DNA from: UBA1723 sp045641625 | Lineage (GTDB): Bacteria > Bacteroidota > Bacteroidia > Bacteroidales > Paludibacteraceae | NCBI GenBank assembly: GCA_045641625.1 | Contig: JAZUHH010000035.1 | Span: 1 to 50,348 of the forward strand | Direction of reading: 5' to 3' | DNA length: 50,348 nt | Part shown: one piece after another, positions 8,843 to 17,049 of the stretch | Layout of the letters: each line of letters starts with the position of its first letter | How positions within the stretch are numbered: position 1 is the first letter of the stretch | Made by a program: the position numbers and the translations under genes | Notes under the pieces: model-generated | Databases searched by the model: none | What the model saw: the letters and a program-made list of their open reading frames with translations, nothing else | What the model was told of the DNA's origin: nothing

Positions 8843-9808
8843 TTAACAATTATTTGCAAACTTTTTTAATACTCTATCCTTCAATATGCCATATAAATAA
8901 CTGAAAAATACAGGTATAGAAATAGCAGAAATAAATTTTGCAATAAAAATCAATGTGGGATTTGACAAGCTGACATGCCCTTCAAGAATTAAATACTCAA
9001 TTAATGATATACATGGCCATTGAAACAACAAAATACTCATATTGTTACGACCTACAAACGATAAGAAGTTACATAAAATATCTTTTTCCTTTAAGTATAA
9101 AACAAAAGAAAGTGTAATGTAACTACCAATAATTGTCGTTATTGAATAAGGGACAAAAGAAATACTAGTACAAGAATCAATTGTAACAGGTATAAATCTT
9201 TTTGCTAAAATCAAAACCAATGTCCCACTTGACAATAAAATATATTTTATTGTATCAAATTGTTTATACAAAAGAATATATGGACAAGCGTTTTTCAAAT
9301 AATATCCAAATAAAAAATAAAAAATAAAATAGCACCATGTTGAAAGGCGGAATAATATCGGTAAATTAAAAAAAGACAATGTATCAAACATAAATGCCAA
9401 ACCAAAAAAAAGCAAAGGGGGATAGAACAAACTAATATTGAATTTCATCGAAAGTTTAATTACAAACCAACTAACTAGACATACCCCAAATAATGCGGAT
9501 AAAAACCAAGCTGTCCCTATCAGATGATACTTCTCGAATATTTCATTACCACCTTCTATAAATTGAGAAACAAAAGACAAACCTTTCATTATTAAGAACG
9601 GAACAAATAAACGAAAAAAGCGACTATAAACATACCCTAGACCATTATGCAAATGTTTGTTTGAAAAACACCAACCAGATAGAATAAAAAAGTATCCCAT
9701 ATGGAATGAATAAATTATGCTACCAAACAAAAATGGTAAATGTCCGAGCACCACAAATAACATACCCAGTCCTTTACACATATCTATTGTCACATCTCTT
9801 TTTGACAT
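8843..9808 (-). CDS. Membrane acyltransferase, family 3 (OafA/NodX-like)
   Basis: This 321-residue protein has about ten membrane segments. The N-terminal DMCKGLGMLFVVLGH carries the conserved acidic-K-G and the catalytic histidine of LGH; YSFHMGYFFILSGW is the second conserved block. Such proteins move an acyl group, usually acetyl, across or at the inner membrane onto a sugar of the O-antigen, capsule or EPS. The sequence ends normally after the last helix, unlike the second member of this family at 16.1-17.0 kb. It is extremely AT-rich. The acyl group and target sugar are not predictable. Confidence 0.87.
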   Translation of the reverse strand: MSKRDVTIDMCKGLGMLFVVLGHLPFLFGSIIYSFHMGYFFILSGWCFSNKHLHNGLGYVYSRFFRLFVPFLIMKGLSFVSQFIEGGNEIFEKYHLIGTAWFLSALFGVCLVSWFVIKLSMKFNISLFYPPLLFFGLAFMFDTLSFFNLPILFRLSTWCYFIFYFLFGYYLKNACPYILLYKQFDTIKYILLSSGTLVLILAKRFIPVTIDSCTSISFVPYSITTIIGSYITLSFVLYLKEKDILCNFLSFVGRNNMSILLFQWPCISLIEYLILEGHVSLSNPTLIFIAKFISAISIPVFFSYLYGILKDRVLKKFANNC

Positions 9809-9851
9809 TTTGATTAACTTTTCTATTAAGATATAATAAATTTCATTTTCT

Positions 9852-10430
9852 TTATGACATCATTTTTATTACTTTTGCCGGCACACCTCCAACAACAGTA
9901 TTAGAAGGGACATCTTTGGTAACAACTGCATTTGCAGCGATAACTGCCCCCCTTCCAATTCGTACTCCTGACAAAATACATACCCTTTCCCCAATCCACA
10001 CATTGTCTTCAATCACAACAGGTCCTTTAATATGAAGAGGCCTATCCAACGGAGAAATTTTAGATTGATCTAACGAACAATTTCCATGAGAATTATCACT
10101 AATATATACATATCGACCTGTTAAAACACCATTACCTATCGTAATGGATTCACAAGCCGTAATATGGGTATTCTCTCCTATATGGGTATTCTCTCCTATT
10201 GAAATTTGAGGCGAAAATTTTTGGTCTAAATATCCTTTCCAAGCAGTCAAAATGACATTCCTTTCTATTTGTGTTCCTTGCTCTATCGAAATACAATCAA
10301 TTCCAACCAACTGTTTAGGAGAAATTATGACACCATCGAGTTTTTTAAAAAAAAATCCAATAATCAAACTGTAAACTTTCCAAAAATACCAGTTTACACG
10401 TTGCTTTATAAACAAGATTTTGCTTATCAT
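9852..10430 (-). CDS. Hexapeptide-repeat O-acetyltransferase (WbbJ/MaaA type)
   Basis: This 192-residue left-handed beta-helix protein has a hydrophobic N-terminus (about 20-30) and then hexapeptide turns: VGIDCISIEQGTQIERNV, ISIGENTHIGENTHITAC, ESITIGNGVLTGRYVYIS, PVVIEDNVWIGERVCILS and VRIGRGAVIAANAVVT. The SDNSHG segment holds the catalytic histidine of the maltose/galactoside acetyltransferase group, and the end GGVPAKVIK is canonical. The ATG at 10430 is preferred over an in-frame TTG at 10448. An exact 18-bp tandem duplication has doubled the hexapeptide GENTHI (see findings). It presumably acetylates a sugar residue of the repeat unit. Confidence 0.88.
   Translation of the reverse strand: MISKILFIKQRVNWYFWKVYSLIIGFFFKKLDGVIISPKQLVGIDCISIEQGTQIERNVILTAWKGYLDQKFSPQISIGENTHIGENTHITACESITIGNGVLTGRYVYISDNSHGNCSLDQSKISPLDRPLHIKGPVVIEDNVWIGERVCILSGVRIGRGAVIAANAVVTKDVPSNTVVGGVPAKVIKMMS
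10162..10199. repeat. 18-bp tandem duplication inside the hexapeptide acetyltransferase gene
   Basis: The unit atatgggtattctctcct occurs twice back to back (10162-10179 and 10180-10197) with no mismatch, and two further bases continue the repeat. On the coding strand it encodes two consecutive copies of the hexapeptide GENTHI (or a rotation of it). The unit equals exactly one hexapeptide of the beta-helix, so frame and i, i+6 periodicity are kept. Confidence 0.95.
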
Positions 10431-10444
10431 TGAAAAAACAACTA

Positions 10445-11731
10445 TCAAGTTTTATATTTGTTATACAACTCTAACACAAAGTCGGTTTGAGCCTTATATG
10501 AATGTTTTTCAACTCCTAATGTTCTACATCTTTCCTTGATTGCAGCACGCTCTTCATCAGAAAGATTATACATTTCCTTTATTCCTTTGGCAAGATCTTG
10601 TGCATCTTTCAACTTGGCACAATAGCCTGTTCCACAATCCTTGACAATCTGAAGGCACGCACCCATTTCGAAACCAACAACAGGAGTTCCGCAACATATT
10701 GATTGGTTAACCATCATAGGGCCTGCATCATTTACAGATGAACACAAGAAAACATCTGAAATATTATAAAATTTTGGCAAGAAATCATGTGGCACATAAC
10801 CAAAATGCTTTGCCGCAAATGGTATTTTGTCTTCTATATTATTACTATTTCCAGCAGTTATGACGAAAACTCTATTGGCTTCGTCTTCCGATATCATATT
10901 TCGAAACAAACTTAACGCCTCGAATATATACTTCATGCCCTTACGCTCATCATTTAGGGACTGGGAAGCAAACGATATCACAAACGCATCTGTAGGGATA
11001 GAAGACTGCAACCGAATATCTACCGAATCAAATATCGTAAATTTGTCAGTGTCTATAATAGGAAAGGTCAATGCATACTGCATATTTTTTAGTAAATAGG
11101 ACTGACGATAATACTGCTGCATGTAATAATTGCCTGTAATTACAGGTTTTACTCGCTTATATACAGACTCGCGATATTTTACATTACTAGCTGTAAAGTC
11201 ATTTTCATCTGAAGAATTCCAAACGGGACATGCTCCACATCCAATTTTAAAGCGCTCACAAGAACCTACAAAATGACACCCTCCAGACATAGTGGAATAA
11301 TCTATATTCTTAAATATGAACAAAGAATTCTGTTGTTCGTACAACTTCAATACTGTTTTGAAACTTAACAAACCTTGCCAAAAAATAAGTAACACTACAT
11401 CGTACTTCTTTTTAACAGTTTTCAAAACCTTTTCCACTGAAACAGGCGGATTCTCTTCTTTCTTGTAAAAGAAATAATATGGACCGGGCTTCTCTGTTGG
11501 CGAAATCTTTTCTTTATAATAGTGAAGCTTCCTTTTTATTCTGGCAAAAAATGAAGTTTCTGGCCTTTTCTCTACATATAATATCTCAGGATGATCTGTA
11601 ACTTCGTATTTTGTAAGCAAATCACAATCAAAATGTTGCTGCAGAAATGCTTTGTACATATCTAAAGCCAAGACTCCTGGACCTACGAAAGGATCAGCGG
11701 AAGATATTATCAATACAGAGGGTTTGTCCAC
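10445..11731 (-). CDS. Glycosyltransferase family 4 with Cys-rich insertion (WcaC-like)
   Basis: The N-terminal half begins VLIISSADPFVGPGVLALDM and has the segment MSGGCHFVGSCERFKIGCG followed by ACP, a Cys-rich loop shared with colanic-acid-type GT4 enzymes of the WcaC group that may bind a metal. The C-terminal half has the stacked GT4 features FASQSLNDERKGMKYIFEAL, YVPHDFLPKFYNISDVFL and VNQSICCGTPVVGFEMG. I set the start at a GTG (11731) just past the aminotransferase stop; the open frame extends to a TTG at 11773 inside that gene. The glycosyltransferase call is firm, the start is not. Confidence 0.85.
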   Translation of the reverse strand: MDKPSVLIISSADPFVGPGVLALDMYKAFLQQHFDCDLLTKYEVTDHPEILYVEKRPETSFFARIKRKLHYYKEKISPTEKPGPYYFFYKKEENPPVSVEKVLKTVKKKYDVVLLIFWQGLLSFKTVLKLYEQQNSLFIFKNIDYSTMSGGCHFVGSCERFKIGCGACPVWNSSDENDFTASNVKYRESVYKRVKPVITGNYYMQQYYRQSYLLKNMQYALTFPIIDTDKFTIFDSVDIRLQSSIPTDAFVISFASQSLNDERKGMKYIFEALSLFRNMISEDEANRVFVITAGNSNNIEDKIPFAAKHFGYVPHDFLPKFYNISDVFLCSSVNDAGPMMVNQSICCGTPVVGFEMGACLQIVKDCGTGYCAKLKDAQDLAKGIKEMYNLSDEERAAIKERCRTLGVEKHSYKAQTDFVLELYNKYKT

Positions 11732-11736
11732 TATTA

Positions 11737-12879
11737 CTACTTGTTCAAGAAAAATTCTGTAATCAGCTTGCAAATAGAATCAACCTGGTCAATCTCCAAT
11801 TCATAATACATTGGAAGACGAACCAAGCAGTCCGCATACATATCGCAAATAGGAAGCTCTGGAACTACTTCACTATGATTAACATAAAACTCACTCTTAT
11901 GCAAAGACAAATAATGGAACGGCGCTGTTATCTCATGCTCCTTCAAATACTTTATTAGAGAAGAACGCTCGTCCAAATTCCTGCAAACTATATAGAACAT
12001 ATGACCATTGTTCGTAGCATAGTCAGGTACTTCTGGAAGGCGAACAAATCCTTTCGCAGCAATAGAAGAAAGCCCTGAATTGTACTGGTTCCAAAGTTCT
12101 ATTCTTTTTCTCTGAATTTCTTCCAAATTCTCCAATTGAGCCCAAAGGAATGCGGCATTGATTTCTGCTGGCAGGAATGAAGAACCCATATCTACCCAAC
12201 CATACTTGTTAACCGCTCCTCTGAAAAATTCCGCACGATTAGTACCTTTCTCCCACAAAATCTCGGAACGACGAATAAAACGCTCATCATTTATTGCCAA
12301 AAGACCTCCCTCTCCTCCAGCAGTAATATTTTTAGTTTCATGGAAAGAGAAAGCTCCAAGATGACCAACTCCACCAAGAGGCTTGCCTTTGTAATATGAA
12401 TCAACAGCTTGAGCCGCATCCTCTACCACAATTAAGTTATATTTCTCTGCCAAAGACATAATCACATCCATATCACAAGCCACACCGGCATAGTGAACAG
12501 GTGCAATTACTCTTGTTTTGGGAGTAATCAATGACTCAACTTTCTCAGCGTCAAGATTAGGATTCCTGTCCATTGAATCAGCAAACACAACCTTTGCTCC
12601 TTCTCTTAGAAAAGCCAATGCAGTCGATACAAAAGTATATGATGGAACTATAACTTCATCACCTGGCTTCAAATCGCAGAGCATTGCACACATCTCAAGT
12701 GCATCTGTTCCCGAAGTAGTAAGCAGACACTTTTTGAAACCATACTTCTCTGAGAAAAAGTTCTGACACTTTTTTGTAAAGAAACCATTTCCAGACAATT
12801 TACCTGTAAACACTGCCTGATACATGTAATGTGTTTCTTTACCTGTTAGAAACGGCTTATTAAATGGAATAAATGCCAT
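11737..12879 (-). CDS. wecE: dTDP-4-amino-4,6-dideoxygalactose transaminase (WecE/RffA type)
   Basis: This PLP enzyme of the DegT/DnrJ/EryC1/StrS family converts dTDP-4-dehydro-6-deoxy-glucose to dTDP-Fuc4N with glutamate as amino donor. Along its length it follows E. coli WecE block by block: PFNKPFLTGKE, TTSGTDALEMCAMLCDLKPG, VIVPSYTFVSTA, PVHYAGVACDMD, VVEDAAQAVDSYYKGKPLG and SFHETKNITAGGEGG. The internal-aldimine lysine is K183 in HETKN. At 380 residues it has normal length. Four genes for making and transferring an acyl group are clustered upstream, so its product is probably N-acylated. RmlA and RmlB, needed for its substrate, must be elsewhere. Confidence 0.93.
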   Translation of the reverse strand: MAFIPFNKPFLTGKETHYMYQAVFTGKLSGNGFFTKKCQNFFSEKYGFKKCLLTTSGTDALEMCAMLCDLKPGDEVIVPSYTFVSTALAFLREGAKVVFADSMDRNPNLDAEKVESLITPKTRVIAPVHYAGVACDMDVIMSLAEKYNLIVVEDAAQAVDSYYKGKPLGGVGHLGAFSFHETKNITAGGEGGLLAINDERFIRRSEILWEKGTNRAEFFRGAVNKYGWVDMGSSFLPAEINAAFLWAQLENLEEIQRKRIELWNQYNSGLSSIAAKGFVRLPEVPDYATNNGHMFYIVCRNLDERSSLIKYLKEHEITAPFHYLSLHKSEFYVNHSEVVPELPICDMYADCLVRLPMYYELEIDQVDSICKLITEFFLNK

Positions 12880-12957
12880 AATATTATATTTTATTATTTA
12901 TCGTTATCTTTGTAATTTTATGACTTAGGATATAATATCTTAATTTTATAAAATTGA

Positions 12958-13716
12958 TCATCTTGCTGTATACCCTCCATCAATAATCAAATTTTGACCT
13001 GTAACCCATCTGGATGCATCACTTAACAAATATATACAAGCATTTGAAATGTCAGTAGTTTCTCCTAAACCAAGCAAAAAACCATCCACTCGTTTTGCTC
13101 GTGATTCGTCATCCATTGATTCAAGAACATTTTGCATCATCGGTGTAAGTATAGTACCTGGAGAAACACAATTAACCCTTATTTTGCGTTTTGCAAGTTC
13201 AATAGACATAGTTCTAGATGCACTAATTAAAGCTCCCTTAGATGCGGCATAAGCTGCAACAGATCCACGACCAATAACTCCTGAAACAGATGAAATCAAA
13301 ACTATTGATGCACCATCGTTCATGTTCTTAACACTACTCAACTGGCGTACAAATTCAAATCCTGCTAACGCGTTTGTTCTATAGACAATCTCGTAATCTT
13401 CAGGAGTAAGAAATTTTACAGGCTTTGTAACTTCAATACCTGCAGCATGAATAAAACCATCTATCTTTCCTATTTCGGAAACTATAGAAGCAACAAATGA
13501 TTTTATACCGTCGAGATTATTTAGATCGAAAGGCTTTATCAAATGTCCCTCACCATCCATTTGATCCATTGTCTGTTGCAATCGTTCTTCGTTACGAGCC
13601 ACTAACACCACCTTTGCACCCATCTTTGAACAATCTATTGCGCATTGTGCACCAATACCCGAAGATGCTCCAGTAACGATGAATACTTTATTATCTAAAC
13701 TAAATGGATTATACAT
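12958..13716 (-). CDS. Short-chain dehydrogenase/reductase, FabG-like 3-oxoacyl-ACP reductase
   Basis: This 252-residue Rossmann enzyme has the NAD(P) loop TGASSGIG (15-22), HAAG (90-93, equivalent to NNAG), the catalytic S143, Y156 and K160 (YAASK) and the C-terminal INGQ/DGGYTAR-like end. FabG-type SDRs reduce 3-ketoacyl-ACP to (R)-3-hydroxyacyl-ACP with NADPH. The next two genes upstream are a KAS III and an acyl carrier protein, so a reductase acting on the acetoacetyl-ACP they would make is the simplest reading. An alternative is a sugar-nucleotide keto reductase, which also falls in the SDR family, but the extended SDR features of those enzymes are absent. About 65 nt separate it from the KAS III gene. 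Confidence 0.87.
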   Translation of the reverse strand: MYNPFSLDNKVFIVTGASSGIGAQCAIDCSKMGAKVVLVARNEERLQQTMDQMDGEGHLIKPFDLNNLDGIKSFVASIVSEIGKIDGFIHAAGIEVTKPVKFLTPEDYEIVYRTNALAGFEFVRQLSSVKNMNDGASIVLISSVSGVIGRGSVAAYAASKGALISASRTMSIELAKRKIRVNCVSPGTILTPMMQNVLESMDDESRAKRVDGFLLGLGETTDISNACIYLLSDASRWVTGQNLIIDGGYTAR

Positions 13717-13780
13717 ACAATGCTTATGTTCAATATCTTAAAAGCCAAAGTTTTCTAAATTAATTTTTAACTTCATTACA

Positions 13781-14932
13781 TTAATCCTTTACTGGATGCA
13801 TTGACGATTCTTCTGATACACCCTCAATTGGAGTATACTCCCTTTTTAACGACTCATCACATGGCAACCCTTGCTCTACCTCTACAATATCTGAAATCTT
13901 AGTATCTACAAAAGAAACAATGCCTGTTGCCCATGTCATACCTACACCAAAAGCACTCATCATAAGAGTCTTCTTACCCTCCATCTTGCCTTTAAGTTCC
14001 GATATTATAGTCAGTGGCACAGAAACAGAAGAGGTGTTACCGAATTTCTCAATGGTGTGAGGTATCTTCTCCAAATCTAGTCTCATCTTTTTTGCTATAT
14101 AACTATTTATGAAGTTATTAGCTTGATGAAAACAAAAATAATCAATATCTTGTATGGTCTTTCCTGACTCAGCAATAGTCTTCTTGATGTCTTGAGGAAT
14201 CTCACGAATCACGAAGTTAAACACGTCACCACCCTTCATATAACCTTGCTCGTCAGAACGCATATTGCCATACTCGTCAACCACACGTTCCTTTAAAGTC
14301 TCAGGAGTTGACATATGACGATAGCCACCTGCTTTTATCATAATTAGATCAGCACGTGAACCATCCGAGTTCAAGGATAGCGTTGTATCACCAAACTTAT
14401 CACTTCGCTCAACAAGTGCAGCAACACCACCATCTCCAAAGATGAAAGCACTTCGACGATCTCTTGGTCCATACACTTTACTCCTAGTCTCACCATCAAG
14501 AATAAGAGCCTTTCGAAGATTACCCGTTTGCATCATACTATAAACCACGCTCATACCATAAATAAATGCTGAGCATCCAAGATTCACATCGAATGCAATG
14601 CAACTCTGTTTCAATCCCAAACGATGCTGAAGTGTAATAGAAGTTGCTGGCATTCGATAATCTTGCGTCTGGCTTACAAACACCAATAGATCTATTTCAT
14701 CACGATTAATATTATTATCGATAATAAGCTTCTGAGCTGCTGCAAAACAAAGATCTGAAGAACATGTTTTTTCATCTGCAAATCTACGCTCATATACTCC
14801 TACCTTTTCTACTACTTCTTTTACCTGATCAATAGGAAAAAAATCCGTGTATTCAAGGTTTTTGATAATTTTTTTTGGTACGGCACCAGCCATAGCTGTA
14901 ATTCCGATACCATTAAATTTCATAAAAGCCAT
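13781..14932 (-). CDS. 3-oxoacyl-ACP synthase III (KAS III/FabH-like)
   Basis: This thiolase-fold enzyme starts a fatty acyl chain by condensing acetyl-CoA with malonyl-ACP to give acetoacetyl-ACP. All three catalytic residues are visible: C120 in VNLGCSAFIYG, H269 in CFHQANNFIN and N299 in EKFGNTSSVSVP. FabH-like landmarks TSITLQHRLG, FGDGG and SAFGVGMTW are present. At 383 residues it exceeds house-keeping FabH (about 320-335) through an insertion near 190-235 and a charged C-terminal tail after residue 345. It lies 8 nt from the ACP gene. Its place within a polysaccharide operon argues for a dedicated role in glycan acylation, not membrane lipid synthesis. Confidence 0.92.
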   Translation of the reverse strand: MAFMKFNGIGITAMAGAVPKKIIKNLEYTDFFPIDQVKEVVEKVGVYERRFADEKTCSSDLCFAAAQKLIIDNNINRDEIDLLVFVSQTQDYRMPATSITLQHRLGLKQSCIAFDVNLGCSAFIYGMSVVYSMMQTGNLRKALILDGETRSKVYGPRDRRSAFIFGDGGVAALVERSDKFGDTTLSLNSDGSRADLIMIKAGGYRHMSTPETLKERVVDEYGNMRSDEQGYMKGGDVFNFVIREIPQDIKKTIAESGKTIQDIDYFCFHQANNFINSYIAKKMRLDLEKIPHTIEKFGNTSSVSVPLTIISELKGKMEGKKTLMMSAFGVGMTWATGIVSFVDTKISDIVEVEQGLPCDESLKREYTPIEGVSEESSMHPVKD

Positions 14933-14940
14933 ATTGTATA

Positions 14941-15177
14941 TTACTTATTTCTCTCGATGGAATCAATGTACTCAGCAATAGCTCCCAAAGTCTTCAACGT
15001 CTTGAAAACAGACATCTCGATTTGGATATCATACTCCTCATCCATCATTGCAATAACAGATATGTAAGCTACAGAATCCCACTCATTTAAAGAACGAAAT
15101 TCTGTTTCTGCTGTCAACTCATTTGATTCTATATCAATAGCATCAGCAAACTTTTCAATAAACTCTTGTACGTCCAT
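14941..15177 (-). CDS. Dedicated acyl carrier protein
   Basis: This 78-residue acidic protein has the four-helix ACP pattern and the phosphopantetheine attachment site EWDSVAYIS, with Ser35 as the modified residue. House-keeping AcpP carries DSLDTVELV-type sequence; the EWDS variant is typical of ACPs in accessory clusters. It would carry the short chain made by KAS III and reduced by the SDR. The stop is 8 nt before the KAS III start. Conversion to the holo form would need a phosphopantetheinyl transferase from elsewhere in the genome. Confidence 0.93.
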   Translation of the reverse strand: MDVQEFIEKFADAIDIESNELTAETEFRSLNEWDSVAYISVIAMMDEEYDIQIEMSVFKTLKTLGAIAEYIDSIERNK

Positions 15178-15474
15178 AGTATTTAGAAGATGTTAAATTG
15201 TAATGATATTATTTGCATCAAACAGAAAACTAATTAAAATATAGTAGTAAGAATATTTGCATATTCTGCATTAAATAAAGAGATACACCTTAATGTGATA
15301 ACTACAATATCTTGTTCACACTCCCTTGAATGTCAGCATTTCAACATAATTGAGTCTGAACTGAACAGATCAACAAATAAATAAAGAACACCCTTAGATT
15401 CTAAGACGCTAAAACTAGCTTTTATATTTTCTTGTTTGTTTTCGCAAATCTAAAGTCTATATGCTTAACCTTTT
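15178..15474. other. Intergenic stretch between ACP and GNAT genes
   Basis: About 300 very AT-rich bases with no ORF of interest in either strand. A minus-strand TAGATTTG at 15445-15452 matches the Bacteroidota -7 consensus but has no well-spaced TTG, so I do not call it a promoter. It is the longest gap inside the amino-sugar acylation cassette and may hold a lost gene or an untranslated leader for the ACP gene. Confidence 0.5.
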
Positions 15475-16005
15475 TTATAACTTCAATATTTTGATTAATT
15501 TTTCTTTTACTTTGATCGCATTTGATTTTTCAAGAATATATTTCTGATTATATACGCTTTCTTGGTCAGGAGCAAGAACAAAACCTTGCAGTTTATTATA
15601 CCTTATGGCTCTCTTATTATCAGAAAGTACATGACTCACCAATCTTTCTAACTTAAGAGTTTCCCACGCAAAGTCATTTCTTGCAAGGCTTGCCCTAACA
15701 GATGCACCACAATTCAAAAAATCATCATCCCAAATAAAAATACCTGGCTCGCCTTCTTTCTTTTCAAAATCTACATTTTTAACATTTATAAGACCAACTT
15801 CTTCACCTTCAAATTCCATTATGAAGAAAAAGTCTTTCCCGCTGGAGCTTATTTTCTGAAACCAAGCTTCTTGCATTTCTACTGTAATTTCTTGGCGATA
15901 CTCCATGTACTGTTGAATCTTAGGGTCATTGCGCCACTTACGAACTAACTCTATTTTGTCATGAGTTAACTGAACTAACCTTATACCATACTTTTCTATT
16001 ACCAT
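15475..16005 (-). CDS. GNAT-family N-acyltransferase
   Basis: This 176-residue protein has the RimJ/RimL-like GNAT pattern: a start with VRKWRNDPKIQQYM, a central strand FFFIMEFEGEEVGLINV, and late motif LERLVSHVLSDNKRAIRYNKLQGF, where DNKRAIRYNKLQGF is the typical acyl-CoA-fold end. Relatives in polysaccharide loci (WecD and PseH type) acylate the amino group of a 4-amino-6-deoxy sugar nucleotide. Next to the aminotransferase, ACP, KAS III and reductase, I infer that it moves the ACP-borne acyl group onto dTDP-Fuc4N. Donor and acceptor are inferred, the fold is firm. Confidence 0.83.
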   Translation of the reverse strand: MVIEKYGIRLVQLTHDKIELVRKWRNDPKIQQYMEYRQEITVEMQEAWFQKISSSGKDFFFIMEFEGEEVGLINVKNVDFEKKEGEPGIFIWDDDFLNCGASVRASLARNDFAWETLKLERLVSHVLSDNKRAIRYNKLQGFVLAPDQESVYNQKYILEKSNAIKVKEKLIKILKL

Positions 16006-16010
16006 AAACT

Positions 16011-16133
16011 TTATAGTTTTATTACCTGCCTTAATTTTTCTATTCCCAAAGAAACTATTACCTGAACCACAACAAATACAAAAAAAATCAGTACAGGATT
16101 TCTAAAGTAATAAACTTCTGATTTAAAATAGTA
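16011..16133 (-). pseudogene. Displaced C-terminal reading frame of the acyltransferase-3 gene
   Basis: After the upstream frame stops at 16123, the frame one base over encodes 40 residues, YYFKSEVYYFRNPVLIFFVF through VIKL, then TAA at 16011. This segment has the aromatic-rich loop, final membrane helix and charged tail that acyltransferase-3 proteins normally carry after the IFLFHT motif. The repaired gene would end 5 nt before the GNAT ATG, the spacing usual in this operon. A one-base indel near 16134-16150 explains it, either a real mutation or a sequencing error. Confidence 0.75.
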
Positions 16134-17049
16134 CAAGAAATAAAGTATGAAACAAAAAAATATTCATGGAATGCTTTCCCAAGAAAAACAATCCCTTGGT
16201 AAAAAGACAATCTTTGATATTCAACAGTTTATAAAAACATATTATTTCCACTGCAAGAAATGGATCAACTAACATACCACAAATCCTCAAACTAGATTGT
16301 CTCAAGACGCAAGTCATAACAATCAGTACTGAAAGCAATATAATCATAATGCCTCTTCGATCAAAAGCGTAAAAATAGTCAAGCAATCTTTTGAAGTTAT
16401 CAAGAGCTAACATAATTCCAATTAAAAATGACGCCAAATATAATGTTACGCAGTACAGATTCGGGATATTGCAAAACAACAACATACATGACAATATCAA
16501 AAGCACCCAAGAAAAATTTGTTTTCATAACCACTATAATCAATGGAAAAAACAAATAGAAAGCAATAATACATGACATAAACCACCATGTCGCATTATAA
16601 CTTCCCGTTTGGGTAAAATCTTGAAGTCCTATAAGATTTATCAATAAATTGTCCCATACAACATCATCATTGTAAACAGACTCTAAAGTTCTACCGAAAC
16701 AAAACACTCCTAATGGAACAAACAAAATCCAAATCAGCCAATAACCTTTATACAACTTGGTAAATCTTCTCTTATAAAAAGGCAATATATCTACTTTAGA
16801 ACTTTTATACTTTAGTCCGAGACCATATCCCGACAACGACACAAATATGGCAACACACACTTTCGCTATTTGACCTATCTCGTTGACCAATCCATGATTA
16901 GAAATTTCAATATCGGAATACAAACCATTCCTAAACATGAACAGATGATGAGTTAAAAGCAATAATAGTGCTATTCCTTTAATCTGAACACTTTCTGACA
17001 AAGACAAGTCGAAGGTACTATTTTCTAAATTTCCTTCCGATGAAACCAT
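16123..17049 (-). CDS. Membrane acyltransferase, family 3, C-terminus lost to frameshift
   Basis: The protein carries QIKGIALLLLLTHHLFMF, with the catalytic-type histidine pair, and VCVAIFVSLSGYGLG, the two conserved N-terminal blocks of OafA-like O-acyltransferases, and about nine membrane segments. It stops abruptly 8 residues after NIFLFHT, where family members run on for some 40 more. Those residues lie in the adjacent frame (16011-16133). I start at the ATG at 17049; it overlaps the flippase gene by about 30 nt, and an open frame reaches 17112. The target is presumably a sugar of the repeat unit. As written the protein lacks its last helix and may be inactive. Confidence 0.8.
   Translation of the reverse strand: MVSSEGNLENSTFDLSLSESVQIKGIALLLLLTHHLFMFRNGLYSDIEISNHGLVNEIGQIAKVCVAIFVSLSGYGLGLKYKSSKVDILPFYKRRFTKLYKGYWLIWILFVPLGVFCFGRTLESVYNDDVVWDNLLINLIGLQDFTQTGSYNATWWFMSCIIAFYLFFPLIIVVMKTNFSWVLLILSCMLLFCNIPNLYCVTLYLASFLIGIMLALDNFKRLLDYFYAFDRRGIMIILLSVLIVMTCVLRQSSLRICGMLVDPFLAVEIICFYKLLNIKDCLFTKGLFFLGKHSMNIFLFHTLFLVLF

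Noticed and set aside
15445..15452. Minus-strand TAGATTTG as promoter of the ACP gene
   Set aside because: No TTG at 17-23 nt upstream and a leader of about 270 nt; a chance match is likely in such AT-rich DNA.
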